Source: Thermoactinomyces vulgaris
GTDB lineage: Bacteria; Bacillota; Bacilli; Thermoactinomycetales; Thermoactinomycetaceae
NCBI RefSeq assembly: GCF_003688725.1
Contig: NZ_REFP01000008.1
Coordinates: forward strand, 434,001-498,000
Direction: 5' to 3'
DNA length: 64,000 bases
A model generated the notes under the pieces. The model was not told where the DNA came from, did not search any database, and saw only the letters and a list, made by a program, of their open reading frames with translations. Each line of letters begins with the position of its first letter. The stretch's first letter is position 1. This document shows positions 1-11,054 of this stretch, piece after piece. A program made the position numbers and the translations under genes.

Positions 1-1172
1 GCAAAATCCCGGCATATCTGGGGTCTTCGTTTGCCTTCATTGTTCCGGTGATCACCATTTCCCAAGGAGGAAAGCATCTGGGTGAAGCGTTATTCGGATG
101 TTTCCTGGTCGGGATTGCCTACGGAGTGGTGGCCCTGATTGTATACCAGTTTGGCGTGAAATGGCTGGATCATTTGCTGCCCCCGGTTGTAATCGGCTCG
201 GTGGTGATTGTCATCGGCCTTTCGCTGGCAGGCACGGCGGTGGACATGGCCAGCAAAAAAGAAGTGATCGTGGACATGCCGCAAACCGCAAGCGGATGGG
301 CGGCATTGGACGGAACCATTCAATCCGTCGATCCGGAAAATGAAAAGGTTCAATTGCAGGTTTATTCTTTGGAGAACTTTATCGTGGCACTTGTCACCTT
401 GGGAATCGCCATCACGGCCAATTTAGCATTCAGCGGATTCCTTCGCTTCATCCCGATACTGCTTGGGCTGATTGGCGGATACCTGACGGCTTTGATGATG
501 GGGATGGTGGACTTTGCCACGGTGAGGGAAGCCCCGTGGTTTGCCGCTCCTGAGTTGACGGCACCGGTCGTTTCGTGGCATGCGACTGTGGTGATGTTGC
601 CGGTGGTGTTGGTGGTGTTGGCCGAACACATCGGACACTTGGTGGTACAAGGAAACATCATGGGCAGAGACTTGGTGAAAGATCCCGGATTGCACCGTTC
701 TTTGTTGGGGGATGGGCTTGCCACCAGCATCGCTGCCCTGGTCGGCGGCCCTCCGGCCACCACTTACGGGGAAAACATCGGGGTGATGGCCATGACCCGC
801 ATTTTCAGTGTCTGGGTGATCGGAGGAACGGCTGTCCTGGCTGTCATGTTCAGTTTCGTGGGAAAAATATCGGCACTCATTCAAACCATTCCCACTCCGG
901 TGATGGGCGGCGTTTCGATCCTGTTGTTTGGTGTCATCGCCTCCAGCGGGTTGCGGATGCTGATTGAAAATCAAGTGAACCTGGATAACCGTCGCAACCT
1001 GGTGATTGCATCGGTCATTCTGGTGATCGGAGTCGGAGGGGCGTTGCTGAAATTGGCCAACATCCATCTGGAATTGGAAGGGATGGCGTTGGCAACCGTC
1101 ACCGGCATTCTGCTCAATCTGGTCTTGCCTGAAAAAGATTCGCGGCAAAAAGAGTTGGCGGAAGCAGCCTGA
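1..1172 (+). CDS. pyrP: Uracil/xanthine permease family transporter, 5' end outside window (PyrP/UraA-like)
   Basis: The gene is open in frame from the left edge (codons from position 3), so its start lies outside the window. The protein is a nucleobase:cation symporter-2 family membrane carrier, likely importing uracil. Visible family marks are an IPAYLGSSFAF segment at the edge, LPPVVIGSVVIVIGL, an AEHIGHLVV segment and the GGPPATTYGENIGVMA motif, with about ten hydrophobic segments. It lies 18 bases before pyrB, as in the Bacillus pyr operon, which makes uracil the likely substrate. That short gap leaves no room for a PyrR attenuator; any attenuator would be upstream of the window. Confidence 0.9.
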   Translation, partial: KIPAYLGSSFAFIVPVITISQGGKHLGEALFGCFLVGIAYGVVALIVYQFGVKWLDHLLPPVVIGSVVIVIGLSLAGTAVDMASKKEVIVDMPQTASGWAALDGTIQSVDPENEKVQLQVYSLENFIVALVTLGIAITANLAFSGFLRFIPILLGLIGGYLTALMMGMVDFATVREAPWFAAPELTAPVVSWHATVVMLPVVLVVLAEHIGHLVVQGNIMGRDLVKDPGLHRSLLGDGLATSIAALVGGPPATTYGENIGVMAMTRIFSVWVIGGTAVLAVMFSFVGKISALIQTIPTPVMGGVSILLFGVIASSGLRMLIENQVNLDNRRNLVIASVILVIGVGGALLKLANIHLELEGMALATVTGILLNLVLPEKDSRQKELAEAA

Positions 1173-1190
1173 CAGACAGGAGGGATTCAG

Positions 1191-2132
1191 TTGACTGTGA
1201 CGAAGCGAAGGTTCGCCCCCAACCATTTGTTTGATACCAAGGATTTATCCAGAAATGAAATACAAACGCTTTTGGACCGGGCGCAGTATTGGGAGGAGCA
1301 TTGGCAACCGGGACATGCACCGTATCAAGGGCGGTTTGCGGCAAATCTGTTCTTTGAGCCGAGCACCCGGACCCGCTTTTCCTTTGAAGTGGCCGAAAAA
1401 AAGTTGGGAATGGAAGTGATTCATTTCTCTCCGGAAGTTTCCAGCACGGCCAAAGGAGAGTCGCTGTATGACACGGTCAAAACCTTGTCTTCGCTCGGAG
1501 TCCGTGTCGTGGTGATCCGGCACGCCGACCCCTGTGTTTTTCAGGAATTGGCCGACCGGCTGCCGGAATGCGCGCTCGTCAATGCCGGAGCCGGATGCCT
1601 GGCCCACCCGACACAAGCCTTGTTGGATTTGTACACCATGAGGAAGCATTTTAAAGAGTTGGAAGGAAAGAAAGTAGCGATGATTGGCGATATCAAGCAC
1701 AGCCGGGTGGTGCGTTCCAGTCTCTGGGCGTTGTCCCGGTTTGGCATGGAGATCATGGTGAGCGGTCCGGATGGAATGCGGGATGAAGAGATTGAACAAC
1801 TGGCGCCTTATGTGCCGTTTGAAGATGCTCTCCGGGAAGCTGATGTGGTGATGATGCTGCGGGTGCAGTTGGAACGGCATGACCAAACGCTGTTTTCTTC
1901 TGCACAAGCGTATTTCAGGCAATTCGGGCTGACCCGTAAACGGGCCCGGCTCATGAAGCCGGATGCCATCATCATGCATCCGGGACCGGTCAACCGGGGC
2001 GTGGAAATTGCAGATGAAATGGTTGAAGATCAGCGTTCGAAAATTTTCGAACAGATGAAAAACGGAGTTTGGGTGCGGATGGCGGCCTTGGAAAGAGCGA
2101 TGGGAGGGGATTTTCGTTGCGTATCCTGCTGA
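1191..2132 (+). CDS. pyrB: Aspartate carbamoyltransferase catalytic chain
   Basis: It condenses carbamoyl phosphate with aspartate, the committed step of de novo pyrimidine synthesis. The 313-residue protein carries the carbamoyl-phosphate binding motif STRTR at about residues 58-62 and HPTQ at about 139-142. The start is a TTG seven bases after AGGAGG (1178-1183). The Bacillus enzyme is about 304 residues, so the length is normal with a slightly longer tail. The last 16 bases overlap pyrC, which suggests translational coupling. No regulatory chain gene (pyrI) is adjacent. Confidence 0.96.
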   Translation: MTVTKRRFAPNHLFDTKDLSRNEIQTLLDRAQYWEEHWQPGHAPYQGRFAANLFFEPSTRTRFSFEVAEKKLGMEVIHFSPEVSSTAKGESLYDTVKTLSSLGVRVVVIRHADPCVFQELADRLPECALVNAGAGCLAHPTQALLDLYTMRKHFKELEGKKVAMIGDIKHSRVVRSSLWALSRFGMEIMVSGPDGMRDEEIEQLAPYVPFEDALREADVVMMLRVQLERHDQTLFSSAQAYFRQFGLTRKRARLMKPDAIIMHPGPVNRGVEIADEMVEDQRSKIFEQMKNGVWVRMAALERAMGGDFRCVSC

Positions 2133-3409
2133 AAAACGGGAACTTGTTGGATCCGGAAAGCAAAGAATTGGTGCAAAGAGATTTGTGGATTGACGGGCAA
2201 AAGATCCGGGCGATTGCCCCGGAGATCCGTCCCGATGAAGAAGTGACGGTGATTTGGGCCGACGGAAAACTGGTTTGCCCCGGGCTGATTGATATGCATG
2301 TTCATTTGCGCGAGCCCGGATTTGAGCAGAAAGAGACGATCGAATCGGGATGCCGGGCGGCGGCGCGCGGCGGATTCACAACGATTGCGCCGATGCCGAA
2401 CACCAACCCTGTCACCGATTCGCCGGACAAAATTAAAGAAGTGATCAATCGCGCAAAGAAAACCGGTTTGGCCCGGGTTTTGCCTTATGGTGCCATCACC
2501 ATCGGACAGCGGGGGGATGAATTGACCGATATGGCCGGCATGAAGAAAGCCGGGGCAATCGGTGTCACTGATGACGGGGTCGGCGTGCAAAGCGCCAAAA
2601 TGATGAAAGAAGCGATGAAGAAAGCCGTGGCGGCAGACCTTCCGGTGGTGGCCCACTGTGAGGATGACACGCTGGCCAAAGGCGGATGCGTCCATGAAGG
2701 CGTGTTTGCAAAAAAGCACGGCCTGATGGGAATCCCTTCGTCTGCAGAAGCGGTCCATGTGGGGCGGGACATTTTGCTGGCGGAAGAGACAGGGGCGCAC
2801 TACCATGTTTGCCACATCAGCACCAAAGCGTCCGTCCGGCTGGTGCGGGAGGCCAAAGCCCGCGGGCAAAAAGTGACGGCCGAAGTGACTCCGCATCATC
2901 TGTTGTTGTGTGACGAAGATATCCCCGGACCCGATCCCAATTGGAAAATGAACCCGCCCCTCCGCTCCAAAGAAGACCGGCAAGCATTGATCGAAGGTTT
3001 GAAAGACGGTTCGATCGATTTGATTGCGACGGATCATGCCCCGCATACGGCGGAAGAAAAACAGGCGGGAATCGAACAGGCCCCGTTCGGCATTGTGGGT
3101 TTGGAAACGGCATTTCCGCTGCTTTATACGCATCTGGTCATAAAAGGTGTGATTACGTTGCACGAATTGGTGGACAAGATGACCTTGAAACCGGCGGAAG
3201 TTTTCCGGTTGCCTTACGGCCGCCTGGTGGAAGGGGGACCGGCCGATATCACGGTCATTGATCTGGACCGGGAAAAAGTGATTGATCCAAAGGACTTTGC
3301 TTCCAAAGGCCGCAACACCCCGTTTGCCGGTTGGAAATTAAAAGGGTGGCCGGTTCTGACCATCTTGAACGGAAAAGTGACATGGCAAGATGACGATTGC
3401 CTGATGTAG
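2117..3409 (+). CDS. pyrC: Dihydroorotase, multifunctional complex type
   Basis: It cyclises carbamoyl-aspartate to dihydroorotate. The start is TTG at 2117, eight bases after a GGGAGGGG site inside the end of pyrB; the reading frame is open further upstream, but the family begins with the equivalent of [12 protein letters not shown]. This gives 430 residues, close to the Bacillus 428. The zinc-binding HxH pair is at residues 61 and 63 ([10 protein letters not shown]). Downstream are [15 protein letters not shown] and the DHAPH motif. It is part of the pyr operon. Confidence 0.95.
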   Translation: MRILLKNGNLLDPESKELVQRDLWIDGQKIRAIAPEIRPDEEVTVIWADGKLVCPGLIDMHVHLREPGFEQKETIESGCRAAARGGFTTIAPMPNTNPVTDSPDKIKEVINRAKKTGLARVLPYGAITIGQRGDELTDMAGMKKAGAIGVTDDGVGVQSAKMMKEAMKKAVAADLPVVAHCEDDTLAKGGCVHEGVFAKKHGLMGIPSSAEAVHVGRDILLAEETGAHYHVCHISTKASVRLVREAKARGQKVTAEVTPHHLLLCDEDIPGPDPNWKMNPPLRSKEDRQALIEGLKDGSIDLIATDHAPHTAEEKQAGIEQAPFGIVGLETAFPLLYTHLVIKGVITLHELVDKMTLKPAEVFRLPYGRLVEGGPADITVIDLDREKVIDPKDFASKGRNTPFAGWKLKGWPVLTILNGKVTWQDDDCLM

Positions 3410-3428
3410 TGGAAAAGGAGGAGCGTCC

Positions 3429-4520
3429 GTGAAAGCAAGATTGCTGTTGGAAGACGGTACGTTATTGGTTGGCGAATCATTCGGGGCAGAAGGGTTTAAA
3501 AGGGGGGAAGTGGTGTTCACCACCAGCATGACCGGTTATCAGGAGATTTTAACCGACCCTTCTTATTGCGGGCAAATGGTGGTCATGACATACCCGCTGA
3601 TCGGCAACTACGGGATCTCGCGCGATGACAACGAATCCCTGCGCCCTTACGCTCACGGTTTGATCGTGCGCGAGTATGCCGAATATGCCAGCAACTGGCG
3701 CAACGAATTGCCGCTGGGAACGTTTTTGAAGGAATACGGATTGATCGGAATTTCCGGAATCGACACCCGGATGCTGACCCGCAAAATCCGGATGCACGGA
3801 ACGATGAAGGGAATCATCACCACCGGCGAAGAGAGTTTGGAGGAATTGAATGAACAGTTGAAGTTTCCGTTGATGCGTGACCAAGTGGCGCGTGTCAGCA
3901 CCAAAAGCATTCATATTTCCCCGAACAAGGGAAAACGGGTGGTTTTGATGGATTTCGGAGCCAAACACAACATTGTGCGGGAGTTGGTGAAGCGCAACTG
4001 CGAGGTGATTACCGTTCCCTACAGTACCTCAGCCGAAGAAATCATGCGCTTCCGGCCGGACGGGGTGATGTTGTCCAACGGTCCCGGGAACCCCAAGGAC
4101 GTGCCGGAGGGAATCCGAACGATCCAACAATTGATGGGGAAAGTGCCGCTGTTTGGCATTTGCATGGGCCATCAGCTGGTCGCGTTGGCCGCCGGAGCCG
4201 ACACGGAAAAAATGAAGTTCGGGCATCGCGGCGGAAACCATCCGGTGAAGGAGCTGGCAACCGGACGCACCGTGATCACTTCGCAAAATCATGGGTATGC
4301 CGTCACTTCTGACTCGGTGAAAAACACCGGATTGGAAATCACGCACATTGCGTTGAACGACGGGACGGTCGAAGGGCTCCGGCACAAAACCCTGCCGGTG
4401 TTCACCGTCCAATATCATCCGGAATCGGCACCGGGCCCGCTTGATTCGGGTTATCTGTTTGACCGTTTTCTTGAGATGATGGAGTCTTTTGCACGGAAGG
4501 GAGAGACCGTCAATGCCTAA
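3429..4520 (+). CDS. carA: Carbamoyl-phosphate synthase small (glutaminase) chain
   Basis: This amidotransferase subunit hydrolyses glutamine and passes ammonia to CarB. The 363-residue protein has the small-chain N-terminal domain ([12 protein letters not shown] near residue 37) and a class I glutaminase domain with nucleophile Cys245 in GICMGHQ and a HPES motif near the C-terminus. The start is GTG after AAGGAGGA. It overlaps carB by 8 bases. Its position inside the pyr operon marks it as the pyrimidine copy (pyrAA in Bacillus) rather than an arginine-specific one. Confidence 0.96.
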   Translation: MKARLLLEDGTLLVGESFGAEGFKRGEVVFTTSMTGYQEILTDPSYCGQMVVMTYPLIGNYGISRDDNESLRPYAHGLIVREYAEYASNWRNELPLGTFLKEYGLIGISGIDTRMLTRKIRMHGTMKGIITTGEESLEELNEQLKFPLMRDQVARVSTKSIHISPNKGKRVVLMDFGAKHNIVRELVKRNCEVITVPYSTSAEEIMRFRPDGVMLSNGPGNPKDVPEGIRTIQQLMGKVPLFGICMGHQLVALAAGADTEKMKFGHRGGNHPVKELATGRTVITSQNHGYAVTSDSVKNTGLEITHIALNDGTVEGLRHKTLPVFTVQYHPESAPGPLDSGYLFDRFLEMMESFARKGETVNA

Positions 4521-7500
4521 AGATTCGACCTTGAAGAAAATTTTGGTGATTGGTTCGGGGCCGATTGTGATCGGCCAGGCCGCGGAATTCGACTATGCCG
4601 GGACGCAAGCGTGTCAGGCGCTGAAAGAAGAAGGATTGGAAGTGGTTTTGGTCAACAGCAATCCGGCCACGATCATGACCGATACCAACATGGCAGACCG
4701 CGTCTATATTGAACCGCTGACTGCCGAATTTATCACGCAAGTGATTCGCAAAGAGCGTCCGGATGGTCTTTTGCCCACCCTGGGAGGGCAAACCGGCTTA
4801 AACTTGGCGGTGGAATTGGCCAAACAAGGGGTTCTAAAACGGGAAGGCGTCCGTCTTCTGGGAACCGATCTGCAAGCGATCACCCGTGCAGAGGACCGCG
4901 ATTCGTTCCGGGCATTGATGCAAGAGCTGGGAGAGCCGGTTCCGGAAAGCGCAATTGTGCACACGGTCGATGAAGCGCTCCGGTTTGCCGGAGAAGCCGG
5001 CTATCCCGTGATCGTCCGGCCCGCTTACACACTGGGCGGAACCGGAGGGGGCATTGCCAAAGACGAAAAAGAATTGCAAGAGATTGTTGAAAACGGGCTC
5101 CGTTACAGCCCGATCACCCAATGCCTGATTGAACAGAGCATCGCAGGATACAAAGAAATTGAATATGAAGTGATGCGCGATGCCGCGGATAACGCCATCG
5201 TGGTGTGCAACATGGAAAACTTTGATCCGGTGGGCGTACACACCGGGGACAGCATCGTGTTTGCCCCGAGTCAGACCTTGACGGACCGGGAACACCAGAT
5301 GCTCCGGAATGCGGCGTTGAAAATCATCCGCGCCCTGGATATTCGTGGCGGATGCAATATCCAGTTTGCACTCGATCCGCACAGCTTCCAATACTATGTC
5401 ATTGAAGTGAATCCGCGGGTGAGTCGTTCCAGTGCGCTGGCTTCCAAAGCGACGGGATATCCGATCGCCCGGGTGGCTGCCAAAATTGCACTGGGCTACA
5501 CACTGGACGAATTAAAAAATCCGGTGACCGGACAAACCAGTGCTTGTTTTGAACCGGCCATCGATTATGTGGTCTGCAAAATTCCCCGCTGGCCGTTTGA
5601 CAAATTTGTCTCGGCAAACCGGGAATTGGGAACCCAGATGAAAGCAACGGGGGAAGTGATGGCCATCGGGCGGACATTGGAAGAATCGCTTTTAAAAGCG
5701 GTGCGTTCGCTGGAAATCGGGCAGGATGATTTGAACCTGCCGGGAGCCGGGGGAATTCCCGGCGACAAGTTGAGAAAACGGCTGCAAAAACCGGATGATG
5801 AGCGGCTGTTTTTGCTGGCGGAATGGTTCCGGCGCGGACACAGTCTGGAAGAAGCCCATCAACTCACCCGAATCGACCGTTTTTTCCTGCATAAAATCGG
5901 ACGCATCATCCGGATGGAAAAAGAGTTGCAAGCATCCGGTTCCCTTGCCCCGGAGTTGCTCAGAAAGGCCAAGCAATTCGGGATGACGGACCGGGCGATC
6001 GGCCGCCTTACAAACCGGACGGAAAAAGAGGTTCGCGCGTTGCGGAAACAACACCACATTGTCCCGGTTTATAAAATGGTGGACACCTGCGCCGCGGAAT
6101 TTGCCGCAAATACCCCGTACTATTACTCGTCTTATGAATCTGAAGACGAAGTGGCGGTAAGCAAAGCAAAAAGCATTGTGGTCCTCGGCTCGGGGCCGAT
6201 CCGGATCGGTCAGGGAGTCGAGTTTGATTATGCGACCGTGCATGCGATCATGGCCATCCAAAAAGCCGGCTATGAAGCGGTGATCATCAATAACAATCCG
6301 GAGACGGTCTCGACGGATTTCAATATCTCTGACCGTCTGTACTTTGAACCTCTCTTTAAAGAAGATGTTCTCAACATCATTGAAAAAGAAAATCCGCTCG
6401 GGGTGATCGTGCAATTCGGCGGGCAAACCGCTTTGAATCTGGCGAGGGACTTGCAGGATGAAGGCATCCGGTTGTTGGGCACCTCTTTGGAGGAAATTGA
6501 CCGTGCGGAAGACCGGAAAAAATTTGAACAGTTGATGAGCGACCTCCAAATTCCACAGCCTCCGGGAACGGCGGTCACTTCGGTGGACGAAGCGGTAAAA
6601 GCCGCCCGGATCCTGGGATATCCGGTGTTGGTCCGTCCGTCCTATGTGCTGGGAGGGCGTGCCATGGAAATCGTCCATAACGAAATGGAACTGCGCTCTT
6701 ACATGGAGCAAGCGGTCAAAGTGAATCCGGAACATCCCGTCCTGATCGACCGTTACTTGTTGGGCAAAGAGGTCGAAGTGGATGCGATTTGCGACGGGGA
6801 AAGAGTCCTCATTCCCGGTATCATGGAACACATCGAACGGGCAGGGGTCCATTCCGGGGATTCGATTGCTGTTTATCCCCCGCAAACCCTGACCGGGGAG
6901 CAAAAAGAGCAGGTTGCCCGGATCACGGAAAAAATCGCCAAAGCGCTTCACATCAAGGGAATCATCAACATTCAATTTGTTCTGTATCAAAATGAACTGT
7001 ACACCTTGGAAGTCAATCCGCGGTCATCGAGAACGGTTCCCTTCTTAAGCAAAGTCACGGGAATTCCCATGGCGCAAGTGGCCACCAAAATCATGCTCGG
7101 AGTCAATTTGCGGGAGCAAGGATATGATCAGTCCGGATTGTGGCCGGAAAGTGAGTTTATTTCAGTGAAAGTGCCGGTCTTCTCCTTTGACAAGCTGACG
7201 AAGGTGGATATCGCCCTCGGGCCGGAGATGAAATCCACCGGGGAAGTGATGGGAAAAGACCGGGATTATGCCCGGGCGGTTTACAAAGGCCTGATGGCCG
7301 CCGGCATCCAGATGCCGCGCTTTGGCACAGTGGTGGCAACCATCGGGGACAAAGAAAAAGAAGAAGCACTTCCCTTGATGAAACGTTTCTATGAGTTGGG
7401 TTACCACATTGTCGCCACCCAAGGCACGGCGGAAGTTCTGGAAAAAGCCGGCTTGCCCGTGAAGCGGTTGAACAAGTTGAAGGAAGGATCGCCCAACATT

Positions 7501-7725
7501 TTGGATTGGATCCGCCAGGGAAAAGCCGATTTGGTTGTAAACACTTGGACGCGGGGAAGAACGCCGGAGCGGGACGGTTTCCGGATTCGCCGGGAAGCGG
7601 TGGAACATGGCGTTGCTTGTTTGACCTCGTTGGATACGGTGCAAGCTCTTTTGGAAACCTTGGAATCGATTCAATTCCATGCGGAACCGCTCAAAAAGCC
7701 GGATTTCGCCCGAGTGTTGGTGTAA
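4513..7725 (+). CDS. carB: Carbamoyl-phosphate synthase large chain
   Basis: It makes carbamoyl phosphate from bicarbonate, ammonia and two ATP. The 1070-residue protein shows the internal duplication of the family: each half starts with a VIGSGPI- or VLGSGPI-type loop and contains an ATP-grasp domain with the EVNPR motif (about residues 301-305 and 835-839). An allosteric MGS-like domain ends the protein ([12 protein letters not shown]). The frame is open from 4489, but ATG 4513 follows a GGAAGGGAGAG site and matches the family start. Known as pyrAB in Bacillus. Confidence 0.96.
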   Translation: MPKDSTLKKILVIGSGPIVIGQAAEFDYAGTQACQALKEEGLEVVLVNSNPATIMTDTNMADRVYIEPLTAEFITQVIRKERPDGLLPTLGGQTGLNLAVELAKQGVLKREGVRLLGTDLQAITRAEDRDSFRALMQELGEPVPESAIVHTVDEALRFAGEAGYPVIVRPAYTLGGTGGGIAKDEKELQEIVENGLRYSPITQCLIEQSIAGYKEIEYEVMRDAADNAIVVCNMENFDPVGVHTGDSIVFAPSQTLTDREHQMLRNAALKIIRALDIRGGCNIQFALDPHSFQYYVIEVNPRVSRSSALASKATGYPIARVAAKIALGYTLDELKNPVTGQTSACFEPAIDYVVCKIPRWPFDKFVSANRELGTQMKATGEVMAIGRTLEESLLKAVRSLEIGQDDLNLPGAGGIPGDKLRKRLQKPDDERLFLLAEWFRRGHSLEEAHQLTRIDRFFLHKIGRIIRMEKELQASGSLAPELLRKAKQFGMTDRAIGRLTNRTEKEVRALRKQHHIVPVYKMVDTCAAEFAANTPYYYSSYESEDEVAVSKAKSIVVLGSGPIRIGQGVEFDYATVHAIMAIQKAGYEAVIINNNPETVSTDFNISDRLYFEPLFKEDVLNIIEKENPLGVIVQFGGQTALNLARDLQDEGIRLLGTSLEEIDRAEDRKKFEQLMSDLQIPQPPGTAVTSVDEAVKAARILGYPVLVRPSYVLGGRAMEIVHNEMELRSYMEQAVKVNPEHPVLIDRYLLGKEVEVDAICDGERVLIPGIMEHIERAGVHSGDSIAVYPPQTLTGEQKEQVARITEKIAKALHIKGIINIQFVLYQNELYTLEVNPRSSRTVPFLSKVTGIPMAQVATKIMLGVNLREQGYDQSGLWPESEFISVKVPVFSFDKLTKVDIALGPEMKSTGEVMGKDRDYARAVYKGLMAAGIQMPRFGTVVATIGDKEKEEALPLMKRFYELGYHIVATQGTAEVLEKAGLPVKRLNKLKEGSPNILDWIRQGKADLVVNTWTRGRTPERDGFRIRREAVEHGVACLTSLDTVQALLETLESIQFHAEPLKKPDFARVLV

Positions 7726-7745
7726 AGGAGGAAGGAGGAGGAACC

Positions 7746-8459
7746 ATGGAAAATCCGCAAAATCGTATCTTTCTCGCGTTGGATGTTCCGGATGAGAAGC
7801 AGGCAGACCGCTTGCTTTCCCTTTGGGACCCGGGCGAACGGCCATTGATCAAAGTGGGGTATCAGCTGTTTTTCTCCGCGGGACCCCAATGGGTGGAGAA
7901 ACGAAAAAATGCCGGCGATACCATCTTTTTGGATTTGAAACTTCACGACATCCCCAATACGGTGGCCAAGGGGATCGAATCGCTCAGCCGGTTGGGGGTG
8001 GATTTTGTCACCATCCATGCTTCCGGCGGCAGAAAAATGATGGAGAAAGCGCGGGAGATTGCCGAGAAACATGCCGGTGGATCCCGCCGGTTGAAATTGC
8101 TGGCGGTGACCCAGCTGACAAGCACGGATCAGAGGATGTTAAACCAGGAACTCGGCATCCCGGGGAATGTACGTGAGTCCGTGCAGAAATTGGCGTCGTT
8201 GGCCTGCGATGCCGGGATGGACGGGGTGATTTGTTCGGGGTTGGAAGCCCGGTGGGTCAAACAAGCGGCCGGACCGGGATTTTTGGCGGTGACACCCGGC
8301 ATCCGCCCCCAAGGCTTTTCAAATAACGATCAGAAACGAATCGTCACTCCCCGGGAAGCTGTGTTGAACGGAGCCGATTACCTGGTGGTCGGCCGGCCGG
8401 TGACACAAGCGCCGGATCCGAAAAAAGCCTTTCAGTCCCTGGTGGAAGAGATTTGTTAA
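7746..8459 (+). CDS. pyrF: Orotidine 5'-phosphate decarboxylase
   Basis: It decarboxylates OMP to UMP, the last step of the pathway. The 237-residue protein has the catalytic Asp-Lys-Asp array in FLDLKLHDIPNT (about residues 60-71) and the phosphate-binding end DYLVVGRPVTQA. The start is ATG after a run of GGAGGAAGGAGGAGG; the frame is open upstream but only because of codon bias. It sits 20 bases after carB. In Bacillus the pyrK and pyrD genes lie in that gap, and here they are absent. Confidence 0.95.
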   Translation: MENPQNRIFLALDVPDEKQADRLLSLWDPGERPLIKVGYQLFFSAGPQWVEKRKNAGDTIFLDLKLHDIPNTVAKGIESLSRLGVDFVTIHASGGRKMMEKAREIAEKHAGGSRRLKLLAVTQLTSTDQRMLNQELGIPGNVRESVQKLASLACDAGMDGVICSGLEARWVKQAAGPGFLAVTPGIRPQGFSNNDQKRIVTPREAVLNGADYLVVGRPVTQAPDPKKAFQSLVEEIC

Positions 8460-8475
8460 AAAAGGAGTGGAACAG

Positions 8476-9048
8476 ATGGCTTGGTCCTTGGAAAAAGCGA
8501 TGAAACGAAGAGAGGTGCTGAAAGAAGGACACTTCCTTTTGTCCTCGGGTCGCCACAGCGCCCGGTATATGCAATGTGCACAGCTTTTGATGCATCCGGA
8601 TGATGCCGAAAAAACGGGACAAGCGTTGGCCAAAAAATTTGCAGGCATTTCCGTGGATCTGGTGGCCGGGCCGGCACTCGGTGGAGTCATCATCGCCCAT
8701 GAGGTGGCCCGCGCCCTGAATGTGCCATGTATTTTTGCTGAGAGAAAAGACGGGGTGATGCAACTTCGGCGTGGTTTTGAAGTCGCTCCCGGCCAAAAGG
8801 TATTGGTGGTGGAAGACGTGGTGACCACCGGAGGATCGGTCAAAGAAGTGATCGGGCTCTTGGAAGAAAGAAAAGCAGACGTTGTGGGCGTCGGTTCCAT
8901 TGTGGACCGGACCGGCGGGCAAAATCCGTTTCGCCAGCCTTACCTGGCTTTAAAGAAGGTGGAGATCGAAAGTTTTGACTCCAAAGATTGTCCCCTGTGC
9001 AAAAAAGGGATCCCCGTCACAAAACCGGGAAGCCGCGGAAACCGATGA
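8476..9048 (+). CDS. pyrE: Orotate phosphoribosyltransferase
   Basis: It transfers phosphoribose from PRPP to orotate, giving OMP. The 190-residue protein has the PRPP-binding motif VLVVEDVVTTGGS (about residues 112-124) and the C-terminal CPLCKKGIP segment common in Firmicutes and cyanobacterial-type PyrE. ATG 8476 is preferred over the in-frame GTG 8467 because AAGGAG occupies 8462-8467. It is the last gene of the pyr operon and is followed by a terminator hairpin. Confidence 0.94.
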   Translation: MAWSLEKAMKRREVLKEGHFLLSSGRHSARYMQCAQLLMHPDDAEKTGQALAKKFAGISVDLVAGPALGGVIIAHEVARALNVPCIFAERKDGVMQLRRGFEVAPGQKVLVVEDVVTTGGSVKEVIGLLEERKADVVGVGSIVDRTGGQNPFRQPYLALKKVEIESFDSKDCPLCKKGIPVTKPGSRGNR

Positions 9049-9054
9049 CGATCG

Positions 9055-9098
9055 CGGTCCCAAAGGCTTCGCCAAGGCGGGGCCTTTTTGTTTTGCAA
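9055..9098 (+). terminator. Rho-independent terminator of the pyr operon
   Basis: GGTCCC pairs with GGGGCC around an inner GGC/GCC hairpin, followed by TTTTTGTTTT. It lies just after the pyrE stop codon. The 200 bases after it up to the next hairpin show no supported gene. Confidence 0.7.
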
Positions 9099-9298
9099 GC
9101 CGGTCGGGGGAAAACCCGGAAAAAGCATGGAGCAAGAGCGTGTTCATTTTTCTCATTTCATCATCTGCTAAACCGGTCAACTGCCCAGGTGACCAAAGAC
9201 CAAAATCCACCGGGGCGCTCAGGCGGCTTGATCCGGAAAAGTGATCCATGATGAAGGGGCAGGCTGCATCCTGTTATTAATTGCGTTTTGCAAAATTT

Positions 9299-9328
9299 AA
9301 GGAGTCAGAGGAAATCTGACTCCTTTCT
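9299..9328. terminator. Bidirectional terminator between pyrE and rqcH
   Basis: AAGGAGTCAGA and TCTGACTCCTT form a perfect 11-base stem with a GGAAA loop; T-rich sequence follows on the plus side and AAATTTTGCAAAA-type sequence on the other. It lies five bases after the end of the convergent rqcH gene, so it most likely terminates rqcH as well as read-through from pyrE. Confidence 0.75.
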
Positions 9329-9332
9329 TCTG

Positions 9333-11054
9333 TTATTTTAGGTTTTGATTGTTTAAAAGCCGCATAATCACTTCTTTTTCCGGCGTGACATAGATCGTTT
9401 GTTGATGATCGTAAGTGACAAAGCCGGGGCGGGCGCCGGCCGGTTTTTTGACATGTTTGATCTGTGTGTAATCGACCGGCACTTGGGAGGAATCCCGGGC
9501 TTTGCTGAAATAGGCGGCCAACATGGCGGCTTCCAAGAGCGTTTCGTCCCGGACCTGGCTGGCGCGAATGACGACATGCGAACCGGGAATGTCTTTGGTG
9601 TGCAGCCAGATATGGGAGGAAGCGGCCAGCTTGTGGGTTAAATAGTCGTTTTGTTTGTTGTTCTTCCCGATCAGAATCGGGGTTCCGTCACTTGCCGTCG
9701 CCTCATAAGGGACGGGAGCTTCTTTTTTACGCGGCTTGTTTTGCCGGGAAGTTTTTTTCAGCCACCCTTCTTCCGCCAATTCTTCCTGAATCTGCTCAAT
9801 ATCTTTTAACCCGGCATTTTCGATTTGGGTAAGGACCGATTCAAGATATTCGATGTCGGCCCGGGATTTTTCGATCTGTTCTTGGTTCCATTTTAGGGAT
9901 GCTTTTAATTTGTTGTATTTTTTAAAGTATCGTTGCGCGTTTTCCGCCGGGCTGAGGGTGGGATCGAGTTCAATTGTCAGGGCCGGGGCATCCGGGTCGT
10001 AAAAATTGATCACCTCAACCGTTTTTTCCCCCCGCTTGATTTGGTGCAGGTTGGCTGTGACCAATTCTCCCAGAATGCGGTAATGGTCCGCTTTTTCTGC
10101 TTGTTTCAATTCTTTTTGCAAGATCTTGATCTTTTTCTTGTTTTTATCCACTTCGTTTTTTAACTTGCGCATCAGCTGGGAGGTTTGCTGGCGGATCCGG
10201 TCGCGTTCGGCTTTGCCGTAATAAAAATGGTCCAAAAGTTGGCTGATGGAATCCGTGCGATAGACGGTTTCTTCCATATGGGAAAGCGGCCACACGGAAA
10301 ATACGGTCTTTTTCCCTGTTTGCATGATCGCGGGGGCATACTCGTGATTCTTGGCCTTCTCCATCAATCGGGAGAAAGCTTCCCACAGTTGGTCACGGCT
10401 GCCCAATCCGGCCCGGTGAATGATTTCTTTGGCAATGAGCGGGCTGATTCCGGTGAACCGCTGGACGATTTGTTTGTCCAAACGGCCTTGGTTGTAATCA
10501 AACCCGGCGATAAACCGCTCTTTTGTCACTTCCAGCGGATTTTCCTTGTTTTGCGATGGCGGTTCCGTGTAGGAAGCCCCCGGATAGATTTGCCGGTATT
10601 GGCTCATGGCATGGCTGACCCGTCGAATTCCGTCAAGGACGGTGCCTGTGTCAGGATCCACCAAAATAATATTGCTGTGCCGGCCCATGATTTCGACGAC
10701 CAGCTTGCGCGAAACGAAGTCCCCCAATTCATTTTTGGCGCGAAGATGGAGGTGGACGATTCGTTCCAATCCGATTTGGTCCACGCTTTCTATGATTCCG
10801 CCGTCCAGGTGTTTCCGGACCAAACGGCAAAACATCGGAGGTTCTTTGGGATTCTCGTAAGAAGACCGGGTCAGTTGGACACGGGGATAGGCCGGATGGG
10901 CCGAAAGCAGACATTTATGATTTTTTCCTTGCGAGCGAATCACCAAAAGCAATTCAAATTCACCCGGTTGATAGATTTTGGTGATTCTGCCGCCGGCAAG
11001 TGCCTGATTGAGTTCCTTCACCACAGCCCGGGTGACCAATCCGTCATATGACAT
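9333..11054 (-). CDS. rqcH: Rqc2/NEMF-type ribosome quality control factor (RqcH, YloA)
   Basis: RqcH binds stalled 50S subunits with peptidyl-tRNA and directs C-terminal alanine tailing of the nascent chain; older annotation calls it fibronectin-binding protein A. The protein is 573 residues: an NFACT-N domain starting MSYDGL, a helix-hairpin-helix stretch, a long lysine-rich coiled coil (about residues 280-430, LMRKLKNEVDKNKKKIK) and an NFACT-R domain with WLHTKDIPGSHVVI. The second ATG (11054) is chosen because AAAGGA lies eight bases before it and the family begins at that methionine. It is transcribed opposite to its neighbours. Confidence 0.93.
   Translation of the reverse strand: MSYDGLVTRAVVKELNQALAGGRITKIYQPGEFELLLVIRSQGKNHKCLLSAHPAYPRVQLTRSSYENPKEPPMFCRLVRKHLDGGIIESVDQIGLERIVHLHLRAKNELGDFVSRKLVVEIMGRHSNIILVDPDTGTVLDGIRRVSHAMSQYRQIYPGASYTEPPSQNKENPLEVTKERFIAGFDYNQGRLDKQIVQRFTGISPLIAKEIIHRAGLGSRDQLWEAFSRLMEKAKNHEYAPAIMQTGKKTVFSVWPLSHMEETVYRTDSISQLLDHFYYGKAERDRIRQQTSQLMRKLKNEVDKNKKKIKILQKELKQAEKADHYRILGELVTANLHQIKRGEKTVEVINFYDPDAPALTIELDPTLSPAENAQRYFKKYNKLKASLKWNQEQIEKSRADIEYLESVLTQIENAGLKDIEQIQEELAEEGWLKKTSRQNKPRKKEAPVPYEATASDGTPILIGKNNKQNDYLTHKLAASSHIWLHTKDIPGSHVVIRASQVRDETLLEAAMLAAYFSKARDSSQVPVDYTQIKHVKKPAGARPGFVTYDHQQTIYVTPEKEVIMRLLNNQNLK

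Noticed and set aside
1173-1190. PyrR attenuator between pyrP and pyrB
   Set aside because: The gap is 18 bases and holds only a ribosome binding site.
2030-3163. Minus-strand open frame of 377 codons in pyrC
   Set aside because: Antisense shadow of a gene with all catalytic motifs in place on the plus strand.
5692-6990. Long minus-strand open frame (432 codons) inside carB
   Set aside because: It is the complement of a fully conserved enzyme gene, has no ribosome binding site and a low-complexity, His/Phe/Arg-rich translation typical of antisense frames.
8975-9251. Three overlapping short open frames after pyrE
   Set aside because: They share the pyrE terminator region, lack ribosome binding sites and have no recognisable sequence.
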